NCBI RefSeq assembly: GCF_008180615.1 | Contig: NZ_VTEH01000019.1 | Span: forward strand, 34,343 to 98,342 | Source: Rossellomorea vietnamensis | GTDB taxonomy: Bacteria > Bacillota > Bacilli > Bacillales > Bacillaceae_B | DNA: 64,000 nucleotides | Reading direction: 5' to 3' | Part shown: positions 9,341 through 17,467 of the stretch, one piece after another | How the letters are laid out: each line of letters opens with the position of its first letter | Numbering within the stretch: the stretch's first letter is position 1 | Program-made: the position numbers and the translations under genes | Notes under the pieces: model-generated | What the model was told of the DNA's origin: nothing | Seen by the model: the letters and a program-made list of their open reading frames with translations, nothing else | Databases searched by the model: none

Positions 9341-9400
9341 TTAACACCCCTTTTAGCAGTAGTGAATAAATTTATTCACTACTGCTAAAAGGGGTGTTAA
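9341..9400. repeat. Perfect 60-bp palindrome
   Basis: Two 30-base arms match exactly with no spacer; the centre lies between 9370 and 9371 in AAATTT. Each arm includes ACACCCCTTTTAGCAGTAG or its complement. Symmetry stops exactly at 9341 and 9400. It lies within the candidate element, outside any gene. Confidence 0.95.
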
Positions 9401-9467
9401 AACATATGCTAATTTGTATGTTAAAACGCTCTTTTTCCGTTATAAACGTTGTCATATCAATAAAAAA

Positions 9468-9502
9468 TGGAGGTGCGAATTAGCATGCTAGTTCCACCTC
9501 CA
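9468..9502. repeat. Hairpin with nested palindrome
   Basis: TGGAGGTG (9468-9475) pairs with CACCTCCA (9495-9502) around the self-complementary core TAGCATGCTA. It has no T run, so terminator function is not indicated. Confidence 0.5.
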
Positions 9503-9714
9503 ATAGCAGTGTTATTTTATGTTTTCTCCCGCTCAACCGAACGGGTTATTTTTGGGGCTGTGGTTCTTTTTAGTTTTGTATGATAAAAAGCCCTGTATTG
9601 AAAGCGTTTTACTTCATTATATTACCATTATAGGAGTATAATAAAACTTATGATTTACCATCACCCTAATGTGGTAATAAATATCCAAGGGTGAATTTTG
9701 AAAGGAGAGGTACT

Positions 9715-10610
9715 ATGAACTACAAAAACATTACGGTTGCCGGAAGCGGAGTACTGGGAAGCCAGATTGCATTCCAGACAGCCTTTCACGGATTCAATGT
9801 ATCGGTTTATGACATCAGTGATGAAGCACTTGAGAAGGCGAAGGATCGTGTCACGAACCTGAAGCCGCGTTATCAGGAAGACTTAGGGGCTTCTCAAGAA
9901 GAAGTAGATGCGCATTTAATAGAATGTCATTCTATTCTGATTTGGAAAAAGCAGTAGAAGACGCAGATCTTGTAATCGAAGCGGTACCAGAAGTGGTGAA
10001 GATCAAAACGGAATTTTATGAGAAGCTGGGCAGTGCGGCTCCGGCAAAAACGATCTTTGCCACCAACTCTTCCACTCTGCTGCCGAGCCAATTCGCTGAG
10101 GCGACAGGGCGCCCGGAAAAATTTCTTGCTCTGCACTTCGCCAATGAAATTTGGACAAACAACACAGCTGAAGTCATGGGACATCCAGGAACAGAGAAGA
10201 ACGTTTTTGAAGACTTGCTGAAATTTGCCGAGGCCATCGGTATGGTTGCACTGCCCCTATACAAAGAACAGCCTGGTTATATCTTGAATTCCCTGCTGGT
10301 TCCTTTCCTTGAGGCAGGCCAGATGCTGCTCGTCAATGATGTATCCGATGCTCACACCATCGATAAAACATGGATGATTGCTACAGGTGCACCAAAAGGT
10401 CCATTTGCGATATTGGATATTGTCGGAATCACTACAGCTTACAATATCTCAAATGCGAAAGCCGAAGCAACAGGCTCACCGGAGTTTGCCAAATTGGCAT
10501 CCATGCTGAAAACGGAATTTATTGATAAAGGAAAATTGGGCAGAGAAACTGGAGAAGGATTTTACACGTACCCTAACCCGGCGTATGAAGATCCTGATTT
10601 CCTAAAGTAA
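9715..10610 (+). pseudogene. 3-hydroxyacyl-CoA dehydrogenase, single frameshift
   Basis: Two frames together make one 3-hydroxyacyl-CoA dehydrogenase of about 300 residues. Frame one (9715-9957) has the NAD-binding VAGSGVLGSQIA and a helix up to VDAHL. Frame two resumes about 9924 with MSFYSDLEKAVEDADLVIEAVPE and carries NSSTLLPSQ, the LHFANEIW segment with the catalytic histidine, and the C-terminal helices ending GEGFYTYPNP. Restoring one A in the TTAAT stretch near 9918-9922 would join the frames. The family oxidises 3-hydroxyacyl-CoA with NAD+. The rest of the gene shows no decay, so a recent mutation or a sequencing error is equally possible. The start has GGAGAGG upstream. Confidence 0.85.
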
Positions 10611-10628
10611 TAGAATACCTGAACTAAT

Positions 10629-10662
10629 GAAGAAGGCAGCTTCCCGAAGCTGCCTTCTCTAT
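10629..10662 (+). terminator. Terminator of the dehydrogenase gene
   Basis: AGAAGGCAGCTT / AAGCTGCCTTCT with a four-base loop, then a T-rich tract. Confidence 0.85.
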
Positions 10663-10680
10663 ATATACTCACTTTAATGC

Positions 10681-10721
10681 TTTACCGTGTTGAGAGGGAC
10701 TGTCCCTTTCAGTACGGTAAA
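10681..10721. repeat. Hairpin element with GGGACTGTCCC core
   Basis: Outer arms TTTACCGT / ACGGTAAA enclose GAGAGGGACTGTCCCTTTC. A second copy with different outer arms (TTAACGCAC / GTGCGTTAA) lies at 36841-36879. The shared core and unlike stems suggest a dispersed family of small hairpins. Confidence 0.7.
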
Positions 10722-10735
10722 GGAGTAAAGCGCAC

Positions 10736-10768
10736 AAAAGGCAGCTATTGTAAGCTGCCTTTTGATCT
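10736..10768 (-). terminator. Terminator of cls
   Basis: AAAAGGCAGCT / AGCTGCCTTTT lies just past the cls stop; it could act on both strands. Confidence 0.75.
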
Positions 10769-10769
10769 A

Positions 10770-12218
10770 TTATAGGATGGGAGATAAGAGCCTCGAAATC
10801 GATTCCTTAAAACGGATCCACAGGTGCCTCTTAGAATACTCTTCTATAGTCAGTTCCCTTGATTGATGAATGTCTTTTAAGAAAACATTTCCAAGTTCAT
10901 TAGACAATTCAACATCATAAATGAACGCATTCACCTCAAAGTTCAAGCGGAAGCTACGCACATCGATATTGGCTGTTCCGACCGAAGAGGTTTTACTGTC
11001 CACGACAATCGTTTTAGCGTGGATGAAGCCATTATCATAGATGTAAATCCGTGCTCCGGCTTTCAGCATCTCCCCAATATAGGAAAACGTTGCCCAATAG
11101 ACAAACATATGGTCAGGCTTATTCGGAATCATGATTCTGACATCAATTCCGGAAAGGGCAGCAATTCTGAGGGCATCGAGCAGGCTGGTATCAGGAATAA
11201 AATAAGGTGTCTGGATGTAAATGGATTCTTTTGCCGAAGACACCATCCGAATATATCCATTCTTGATTTGTTCCCATTCCGAATCAGGTCCGCTCGTGAC
11301 AATCTGAACTCCGGCATTTCCTCGAAATTTCGCTTCGGGGAAGTACCGGTGCTCCAAGTCAATATCCCTCGAATCGGAGGCCTGGTTCCAATCCAGGATG
11401 AACCTGGTCTGCATAGCCAGTACTGCACTCCCCTCAATTCTCAGGTGAGTGTCCCGCCAATACCCAAATCGCGGATTCAGCCCAAGGTATTCATCGCCCA
11501 CGTTAAAGCCGCCGACGTAGCCGGTGACACCATCAATGATCACAAGTTTACGGTGATTCCGATAATTCAGCCGGGGGTTGATATAGGGAATGCGTGAAGG
11601 GAAGAAAACTTCGACTTCCCCGCCTGCTTTAATCAGGTCACGGAAGAATCTTTTGTTCAGTGTCCTTGATCCCATCTCGTCATATAGAACCCTGACTTTT
11701 ACCCCCTCCCTTGCTTTTTCCGTAAGAGCACTCAGGATCCTTTTACCAAGGGCATCTCTTCGTAATATGTAGTATTGAAAGTGAATATGGTTTCGCGCAG
11801 CTTCAATATCTTTCAGCAGTGAATCAAATTTATCCTCTCCGTGGGTGAAAACCTTGATCTCGTTATCTTGTGTCAGGACTGCCTCGTTGTTGATCAGGTG
11901 CATATAAATCAATTCTTTGTTGTTACTCACTGTACTGTCCCTGAAAGAAAAGTGATCACTCTTGATCTCTTCAACCTGCCTGGCAATCAGTTCCTCTATC
12001 CCGATTTTTTGAATGTCATCCCATTGAAATAACCTTTTCCGCGTGAGGTTCTGTCCAAAAATCAGATACATGATGAACCCAAGCACCGGGATGAAAAGCA
12101 AGACCATCAGCCAAGCCCAGGTTGCCCCGGCATCACGCCTTTCCAGAAAAACGACGACAGAGGCAAAAGCAATATTCAAAACCACAAGGACCGTAAGAAA
12201 AACACTAAGGATATCCAT
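10770..12218 (-). CDS. cls: Cardiolipin synthase, ClsA type
   Basis: A 482-residue membrane phospholipase-D-family enzyme. Two N-terminal membrane segments (about 1-25 and 35-58) precede two HKD catalytic motifs: HRKLVIIDG (about residue 225) and HAKTIVVD (about 405), each followed by the expected G/S-x-N region. It joins two phosphatidylglycerol molecules to cardiolipin and glycerol at the inner face of the membrane. Length matches the bacterial family (about 480-510). The ATG at 12218 follows GAGGGGAA. It is transcribed alone, opposite to both neighbours. Confidence 0.95.
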   Translation of the reverse strand: MDILSVFLTVLVVLNIAFASVVVFLERRDAGATWAWLMVLLFIPVLGFIMYLIFGQNLTRKRLFQWDDIQKIGIEELIARQVEEIKSDHFSFRDSTVSNNKELIYMHLINNEAVLTQDNEIKVFTHGEDKFDSLLKDIEAARNHIHFQYYILRRDALGKRILSALTEKAREGVKVRVLYDEMGSRTLNKRFFRDLIKAGGEVEVFFPSRIPYINPRLNYRNHRKLVIIDGVTGYVGGFNVGDEYLGLNPRFGYWRDTHLRIEGSAVLAMQTRFILDWNQASDSRDIDLEHRYFPEAKFRGNAGVQIVTSGPDSEWEQIKNGYIRMVSSAKESIYIQTPYFIPDTSLLDALRIAALSGIDVRIMIPNKPDHMFVYWATFSYIGEMLKAGARIYIYDNGFIHAKTIVVDSKTSSVGTANIDVRSFRLNFEVNAFIYDVELSNELGNVFLKDIHQSRELTIEEYSKRHLWIRFKESISRLLSPIL

Positions 12219-12470
12219 AGAAATTCCCCTCTGAATAAATAAGATAAAGTGCAGTAAGATATTTCTGTATGTTAATCATTTTATCATAACCGCACTACTT
12301 ATTCCGTTACCTTCCAAAGTGAATTTCCGTTTAAGGCTTGTATAAATTTCTTCCTGTCCCTTGTCAACCGGCATCTAACATACATTATCCTTTTCCCTCA
12401 TATGATTGTAACAGCAGTCCAAACCGGCTGCTTTTGCATCATTCATCATTTATAAATGGGAGGGAAGGAA

Positions 12471-13853
12471 ATGGACAATTTAACGCTTCTTGCTAACTTA
12501 GCCGCATTTCTTATCATTGTGGGAGTCCTCTTTTATATGCAGAAAAAACACTTGTCATTCTCCAAAAGAGTGTTCGCTGCCTTAGGACTCGGGATCTTAT
12601 TCGGGTTTATCCTTCAGTGGCTATATGAGCCCGCGGATGAAACCCTGGCCCGGTCGATCGATTGGTACAATATTGTCGGAATAGGATATATCAAGCTTTT
12701 GCAAATGGTTGTCATGCCTCTCGTCTTTGTGTCGATCCTTTCTGCTTTTACCAAGCTTAAGCTCGGAAACAACCTCGGCAAGATTGCCCTTCTGATTATC
12801 GGCTTGTTAGTCGGGACAACGGCCATTGCGGCGGCAGTCGGGATTGCAGCAGCCCAGGGATTCGGCCTTGAAGCAATTCAAATCGAGCAGGGTGAGGCGG
12901 AAACTTCACGAGGACTAGCGCTCGAAGAACGATCTACTGCTATGGAAGGCCAGAGTTATCCGCAAAGGATCCTGGAGCTTCTTCCGGCTAACCCATTCCT
13001 TGATTTAACAGGGGAACGTGCCACCTCCACTATAGCGGTTGTCATATTTGCCGCCTTCATAGGGGGCGCCTATCTGGGTGTATACCGCAAAGACAGGGAA
13101 GCAGCAGATTTCTTTAAAAAAATCGTCGATTCCATCTACGCTATCGTTATGAGGGTAGTAACTCTGGTTCTGCGCCTGACTCCATATGGCGTCTTTGCCA
13201 TTATGGCTAAGACGGTAGCAACCAGTGACTTTGATGCGATTTTAAAGCTCGGTAAATTTGTCGGCGCGTCCTACGCTGCCTTAATTGTCATGCTGGCCAT
13301 CCACTTGATCATGCTTACAATGGCAGGGCTGAATCCGCTAACCTATCTGAAAAAAGCTTTTCCAGTTTTGACCTTTGCCTTTACTTCCCGTTCAAGTGCA
13401 GGCACACTGCCTTTGACGATTAATGCACAAACAAAGCATATGGGGGTTTCGGAGGGAATTGCCAACTTCTCGGGTTCATTCGGATTGTCAATCGGACAAA
13501 ATGGCTGTGCGGGCGTCTATCCGGCGATGCTTGCTGTCATGATTGCACCGACTGTGGGGATTAATCCGATGACACCTTCCTTTATCTTTACATTGATTGT
13601 CATTGTCGCTATCAGTTCATTTGGTGTGGCGGGTGTCGGAGGCGGCGCTACCTTCGCTGCCATCCTGGTCCTTTCGGCTATGGACCTGCCGATCGCTTTG
13701 GCCGGGCTGCTCATCTCCATTGAGCCGCTGATCGATATGGGCCGGACGGCCGTCAATGTCAGCGGGGCCATGACCTCTGGACTGATCACCAGCAAAGTGA
13801 CGGATGAATTGGATCAGGAAGTGTACGATAACCCTGCTGCCTCAGAGGGATGA
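12471..13853 (+). CDS. tcyP: L-cystine sodium/proton symporter TcyP
   Basis: A 460-residue dicarboxylate/amino acid:cation symporter (DAACS family) with about eight hydrophobic helices and two re-entrant loops. The conserved signatures are visible: FTSRSSAGTLPLTI (serine-rich loop) and GQNGCAGVYPAMLAVMIAP. The N-terminal MQKKHLSFSKRVFAALGLGI is very like B. subtilis TcyP, which imports L-cystine. The ATG at 12471 is preferred since the GGGAGGG preceding it would be the ribosome-binding site; an in-frame ATG at 12456 overlaps that site. No S-box or CymR-like site was recognised in the 250-base upstream gap. A terminator follows. Confidence 0.92.
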   Translation: MDNLTLLANLAAFLIIVGVLFYMQKKHLSFSKRVFAALGLGILFGFILQWLYEPADETLARSIDWYNIVGIGYIKLLQMVVMPLVFVSILSAFTKLKLGNNLGKIALLIIGLLVGTTAIAAAVGIAAAQGFGLEAIQIEQGEAETSRGLALEERSTAMEGQSYPQRILELLPANPFLDLTGERATSTIAVVIFAAFIGGAYLGVYRKDREAADFFKKIVDSIYAIVMRVVTLVLRLTPYGVFAIMAKTVATSDFDAILKLGKFVGASYAALIVMLAIHLIMLTMAGLNPLTYLKKAFPVLTFAFTSRSSAGTLPLTINAQTKHMGVSEGIANFSGSFGLSIGQNGCAGVYPAMLAVMIAPTVGINPMTPSFIFTLIVIVAISSFGVAGVGGGATFAAILVLSAMDLPIALAGLLISIEPLIDMGRTAVNVSGAMTSGLITSKVTDELDQEVYDNPAASEG

Positions 13854-13861
13854 TTAGGGAA

Positions 13862-13900
13862 GAAACCCGTCCGGCTTTCGCTGGATGGGTTTTTTGTTGC
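13862..13900 (+). terminator. Terminator of tcyP
   Basis: AAACCCGTCC / GGATGGGTTT, one mismatch, with six T residues. Confidence 0.8.
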
Positions 13901-13907
13901 TTTCAAA

Positions 13908-14800
13908 GAGGTCTCCAGGCCTTTGGTTTTACCGTGAAGAGCTAACTAAAGTTCTGCTAGAGGCCCATAGTTTGAAAATTAAGCACCATAATGGTTTCAA
14001 GAGTCATTTAAAAGACCCATACCCATCAGGTTTAAGCGTCCAAGTGGTGTCTAAATGTCTAAAGCTCTGTTAGAGACCCATACATTTTTTAAAAGAGCCC
14101 TAAGTGGTCTCAAGGGCCCTCTAAGAGACCCATACCCATCAGGTTTGAGCGTCCAAGTTGTGTCTAAAGCTTTTCTAGAGCCCCATACATTTAAAAAATA
14201 AGCCTCAAGTGGTCTCAAGGGCCCTCTAAGAGACCAGTACCCACCAGGTTTGAGCGTCCAAGTGGTGTCTAAAACTTTTCTAGAAACCCGTACATTTTTA
14301 AAAAAAGCCGCAAGTGGTCTCAAGGGCCCTCTAAGAGACCAGTACCCACCAGGTTTGAGCGTCCAAGTGGTGTCTAAAGCTTTTCTAGAGACCCATACAT
14401 TTTAAAAATAACCCCCAAGTGGTCTCAAGGGCCCTCCAAGAGACCAGTACCCATCAGGTTTGAGCGTCCAAGTTGTGTCTAAAGCTTTTCTAGAGACCCA
14501 TACATTTTTAAAAAAAGCCCCAAGTGGTCTCAAGGGCCCTCTAAGAGACCCATACCCATCAGGTTTAAGCTTCCAAGAGGTGTCTAAAGCTTTTCTAGAG
14601 ACCCATACATTTAAAAAATAACCCCCAAGTGGTCTCAAGGGCCCTCTAAGAGACCAGTACCCATCAGGTTTAAGCGTCCAAGTGGTGTCTAAAGCTTTTC
14701 TAGAGGCCCATACATTTTAAAAATAACCCCCAAGTGGTCTCAAGGGCCCTCTAAGAGACCCATACCCACCAGATTTGATAATACAAGTGGTCTCTGGAAG
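13908..14800. repeat. Tandem array C: 105-bp units made of two half units
   Basis: The anchor AAGTGGTCTC recurs at 14102, 14208, 14312, 14417, 14522, 14627 and 14732: spacings 106, 104, 105, 105, 105, 105. Each unit splits into two related halves of about 52 bases, each starting AGAGACCCATAC and ending in CAAGTGGT(G)TCT. GAGACC and its complement GGTCTC therefore alternate. A more diverged start occupies 13908-14090. Open frames on the minus strand are peptide repeats without start signals and are not called. Confidence 0.92.
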
Positions 14801-14945
14801 GATAACCATCCACCTTGAGCAGAAATCTATTAATTTTAAAGCAGCCACAAACCTAGCGGAAAACAGCTTAAAGAAAATAAATACAAAAAGCAGGAATCAA
14901 CGGTTTAATGACGAATTTGGTTGTTGAAAGGATAGGTGAGGAAGG
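14801..14945. other. Short gap upstream of the phosphatase gene
   Basis: AT-rich sequence that probably holds the promoter of the phosphatase/NUDIX pair. No -35/-10 pair stands out. Confidence 0.35.
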
Positions 14946-15533
14946 ATGACAGTCATTTATATGATAAGGCATGCTCACTCGGTCTTTAATCTGGAAGAGG
15001 AAGAGACCCGAGGCTTATCCGTGCAAGGGATGGCCGATGCGGTGCGTGTAAAGGACATTTTAAAGTCTGAGAAGATCGATGCCGTATATTCCAGTTCCTA
15101 TACTAGAGCCATCCAAACTGTTCAAGGGTTAGCTGATGAACGCGATCTGAAGATACAAGTGGATGAGCGTTTTCGTGAAAGAGACCTGGCAGCAAAGGAT
15201 TACATAATTGAAAACCCACAGGATGCTATGCGGAAAGTTTTTGAAAATCCTGATCTTTGTTTACCTGGCGGAGAAACCAATAATGAAGTGAGAGCCAGGG
15301 GAACTGCGGCTTTTCAGGAGGTATTGGAGAAGTGTGAGGGCCGGAGCGCGGCCATCGGAATCCACGGACACGTGATGACCATTATTATGGGTGCCTTAAA
15401 CTCCGATTATGGAACCATCGATTTTTGGCAGAGCACGACAAAACCCGATATATATAAACTCGAATTGGAAGGGCAGGAGCTTAAATCAGTGACTCGTTTG
15501 TGGAAAGTACCGGCTCTGGAGAGAAGTGTATGA
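14946..15533 (+). CDS. Histidine phosphatase family protein
   Basis: A 195-residue member of the phosphoglycerate mutase-like histidine phosphatase family. The phosphate-accepting histidine is in IRHAHS near the N-terminus; the second histidine is in GIHGHVMTI (about residue 140); YSSSYTRAIQTVQ gives the conserved arginine. Such proteins remove phosphate from small molecules or sugars; the substrate is unknown. The start follows GGTGAGGAAGG. Its stop overlaps the start of the NUDIX gene (ATGA), so the two are probably translated together and may act on related nucleotide or sugar phosphates. Confidence 0.86.
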   Translation: MTVIYMIRHAHSVFNLEEEETRGLSVQGMADAVRVKDILKSEKIDAVYSSSYTRAIQTVQGLADERDLKIQVDERFRERDLAAKDYIIENPQDAMRKVFENPDLCLPGGETNNEVRARGTAAFQEVLEKCEGRSAAIGIHGHVMTIIMGALNSDYGTIDFWQSTTKPDIYKLELEGQELKSVTRLWKVPALERSV

Positions 15534-16036
15534 GCAGGAGGATCCAGGCGCAGTGGGGAAACAGTCAGGTAGAGTTGACTTGGAGAGCCCAGGCACCTAT
15601 GCCTCCTCTGGAGAAAATCACAAGTGTTCACGGATGCTGCTTCGAACAAGGAAAGGTTCTTCTTGTTCATATAAAAGGGAGAGGGTTCACTTTTCCGGGT
15701 GGGCATATAGAAGCTGGCGAAACCCCTGAAGAAGCCTTCCATAGAGAAGTGCTGGAAGAAGGCTGTGTAAAAGGCAGAACCACTAGAATTGGATTAATTG
15801 AAGTGAGCCATGAAAATAATCCTGAATTCAACCCAAAAGGAAAGTACCCTTTGATTGGGTACCAGGTGTTTTACCGCATGGATATTGAGGAGGTATTCCC
15901 TTTTATAAGGAATAACGAGTCGACTTGCCGGATATGGGTGGAGCATGCTGAAATTCCTTATGTAATCGACGAACATGAATTGGCTTTGGAGGCTTTTAAA
16001 GAGGCGGTCAAAGCTGACTTAAACACCATAGTTTAA
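15530..16036 (+). CDS. NUDIX hydrolase
   Basis: A 168-residue NUDIX protein. The NUDIX box is readable as GHIEAGE, seven residues, then REVLEEGCV. The glycine late in the box (EExGU) is cysteine here, a mild departure; the metal-binding glutamates are kept. The family hydrolyses nucleoside diphosphates linked to another group; the substrate cannot be told. The ATG at 15530 overlaps the stop of the phosphatase gene, suggesting coupling, as no strong ribosome-binding site is present. Its 3' end overlaps the convergent small gene by 18 bases. Confidence 0.87.
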   Translation: MSRRIQAQWGNSQVELTWRAQAPMPPLEKITSVHGCCFEQGKVLLVHIKGRGFTFPGGHIEAGETPEEAFHREVLEEGCVKGRTTRIGLIEVSHENNPEFNPKGKYPLIGYQVFYRMDIEEVFPFIRNNESTCRIWVEHAEIPYVIDEHELALEAFKEAVKADLNTIV

Positions 16037-16177
16037 TACAAGCAGCAGAACGCATGTGATCATGGTGATGCCGATCATCATATAGAGGAAATCGACAAAG
16101 TTATCAAGCATAGCAGTCTTGTGCTTTTCACGCCTGTAGCTGCGCGGAGCACGACGGGATTGTTTTGCAGAACGCAT
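16019..16177 (-). CDS. Small single-pass membrane protein
   Basis: A 52-residue protein with a strongly basic N-terminal half (RSAKQSRRAPRSYRREKHK) and one hydrophobic segment (FLYMMIGITMITCVLLLVL) at the C-terminus, so the basic part would face the cytoplasm. Not recognised. The ATG at 16177 is placed nine bases after AAAGGAGG, a very strong site; an upstream start at 16222 has none. It converges on the NUDIX gene, overlapping its last 18 bases. Confidence 0.7.
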   Translation of the reverse strand: MRSAKQSRRAPRSYRREKHKTAMLDNFVDFLYMMIGITMITCVLLLVLNYGV

Positions 16178-16295
16178 GGATTTGCCTCCTTTGTATTCAT
16201 CAGATACAAAGGATTTCGACAAAAAAACGTAAAATCCTCCCTCTGAATGAAAAAATAACCATAACTAGTGGTGCGCAGCAATCAGTGCCATTATA

Positions 16296-16322
16296 AAACG
16301 CCCGTTTGAAAACGGACGTTTG
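16296..16322 (-). terminator. Terminator downstream of the CBS pseudogene
   Basis: AAACGTCCG / CGGGCGTTT on the minus strand, stem of eight to nine pairs. Confidence 0.6.
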
Positions 16323-16328
16323 CCTTGC

Positions 16329-16727
16329 TTAATGAAGGTGATCTTTTTCGAAAATTTCACTAAGGGCAGCACCGGCTTTTTGATCCGATTGCTGCTGTAC
16401 TGCCAGGTCGCCCAATGCAAGCATGCCGACCAGGTTACCATTTTCCACAACTGGAAGGCGGCGGACTTGATGTTGAGGCATTAAAGCTTCATCTTCTTCA
16501 ACAGAAGCTTCGGGAGAAATGGTTACAACAGACAATCACACCTGGAATTGTACCAGCAGTTTCATTATGAGATAACCCTCTGACAACTAGGTCAAGGTCT
16601 GCTACCATACCGACTACCTGTCCATTTTGAACAACAGGAAGGGCTCCGACACCTAACGAACTCATTGGAATGAGTCTTGTGCCGAACACGCTTCTGCATG
16701 TGGTGTCATCACGTCACCTACTCTCAT
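16329..16727 (-). pseudogene. Decayed CBS-domain protein, YhcV-like
   Basis: Three frames together resemble the two-CBS-domain protein YhcV of B. subtilis. Reading on the minus strand from the ATG at 16727 (GDVMTPHAEACS, stopping about 60 bases on), then frame two with SSLGVGALPVVQNGQVVGMV, then frame three with VTISPEASVEEDEAL, QHQVRRLPVVENGNLVGML and DLAVQQQSDQKAG. At least two frame changes and a missing segment between the CBS domains rule out a normal product. CBS pairs normally bind adenosine nucleotides. The two separate frames might yield fragments, but none has a good start. Confidence 0.8.
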
Positions 16728-16837
16728 GCTGGTTTCCCCTTGAGTTCGATAGGTCAGTACATAATTAGTAAGGAGGGTATCGCAAGTTTAATTCTGTTTC
16801 TGTTTTGAATCCTTCAAAATCTATCAGGAGTCTCCTG

Positions 16838-17359
16838 CTACAGATCATAGTGGTACCGTTCATCAGAAGGAGTATTTCTCTGAACAAGGAAAATTACATA
16901 TGGGAATACTAGCACTGACCCAAATATGAGTGTGAGGATCAAAACCAATGATCCGGGACTTATTTGTTTGCGGTAATCATCATGATGGGAAGCGATAAAC
17001 TCCTTGGATTCTCCGTTTCCAATGACGGAACCATTTTCCAGGAGCGCCTCATTGTCGAGACTATAGTAAAATATCTCTTGCTTATTAAAATGGAATATAG
17101 TGTCACGGTCGATCTTATACTTCACAAAAACCATCTTCACTTTCTGTGATTCCACCTCATCTTCATTAATTGCCACTTCCATGGTGAGGTCAATGAAATC
17201 TTTTACACCCGCAGAACCTTTTTGATAATAGGAGTCAGTCTTCTCCAGTTTTTCATCAATACTTTTGATGATAGGATCATCTGCAAAGGCGGTTGTTGAA
17301 GATAGGGGAAGGGTGAGCAAGGTTAACATACACCCTAAGAGCATTATAAGTTTTTTCAA
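16838..17359 (-). CDS. Signal-anchored membrane protein of unknown function
   Basis: A 173-residue protein with an N-terminal signal sequence (LIMLLGCMLTLLTLPLSSTTAFA) and a C-terminal membrane helix (LVLILTLIFGSVLVFPYVIFLV, about 133-155) with a short charged cytoplasmic tail. The part between would be outside the cell and contains charged, non-repetitive sequence (EINEDEVESQKVKMVFVKY-like region). No domain is recognised. The start is TTG at 17359 after GGAGGAAATAA. It is transcribed with the downstream CBS pseudogene or alone. Confidence 0.72.
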   Translation of the reverse strand: MKKLIMLLGCMLTLLTLPLSSTTAFADDPIIKSIDEKLEKTDSYYQKGSAGVKDFIDLTMEVAINEDEVESQKVKMVFVKYKIDRDTIFHFNKQEIFYYSLDNEALLENGSVIGNGESKEFIASHHDDYRKQISPGSLVLILTLIFGSVLVFPYVIFLVQRNTPSDERYHYDL

Positions 17360-17424
17360 TTTATTTCCTCCCCGGTTTTTTTACTACATATATATGCCCG
17401 GAGAAGATAATTAGGACAAAAACA

Positions 17425-17454
17425 AACAGAGCTGCATATATGACAGCTCTGTTT
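17425..17454 (-). terminator. Terminator of the LysM-CAP gene
   Basis: AAACAGAGCTG / CAGCTCTGTTT with a nine-base loop, just past the stop on the minus strand. Confidence 0.75.
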
Positions 17455-17467
17455 GCGAGTCAGCTCC

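Larger units (their letters stand above)
8641..9548. mobile_element. Transposase-less candidate element with TIRs and 8-bp direct repeats
   Basis: The left end reads TAACCCGTTCGGTTG, three variable bases, then GGGAGAAAA (8641-8667). The right end, read on the opposite strand, gives the same 15 bases, three variable bases and GGGAGAAAA (9522-9548): 24 of 27 positions match. The 8-mer TTTTTGGG lies directly outside both ends (8633-8640 and 9549-9556), as a target duplication would. The 908-bp interior holds a small membrane-protein gene, two terminator-like hairpins and a perfect 60-bp palindrome, but no transposase. I infer a non-autonomous element that would be moved by an enzyme encoded elsewhere; the family is not identified. 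Confidence 0.65.

Noticed and set aside
14051..14638. Minus-strand frames of 78-90 residues in array C
   Set aside because: Repetitive translation of the 105-bp unit; no start signals; the period is divisible by three, which keeps frames open by chance.
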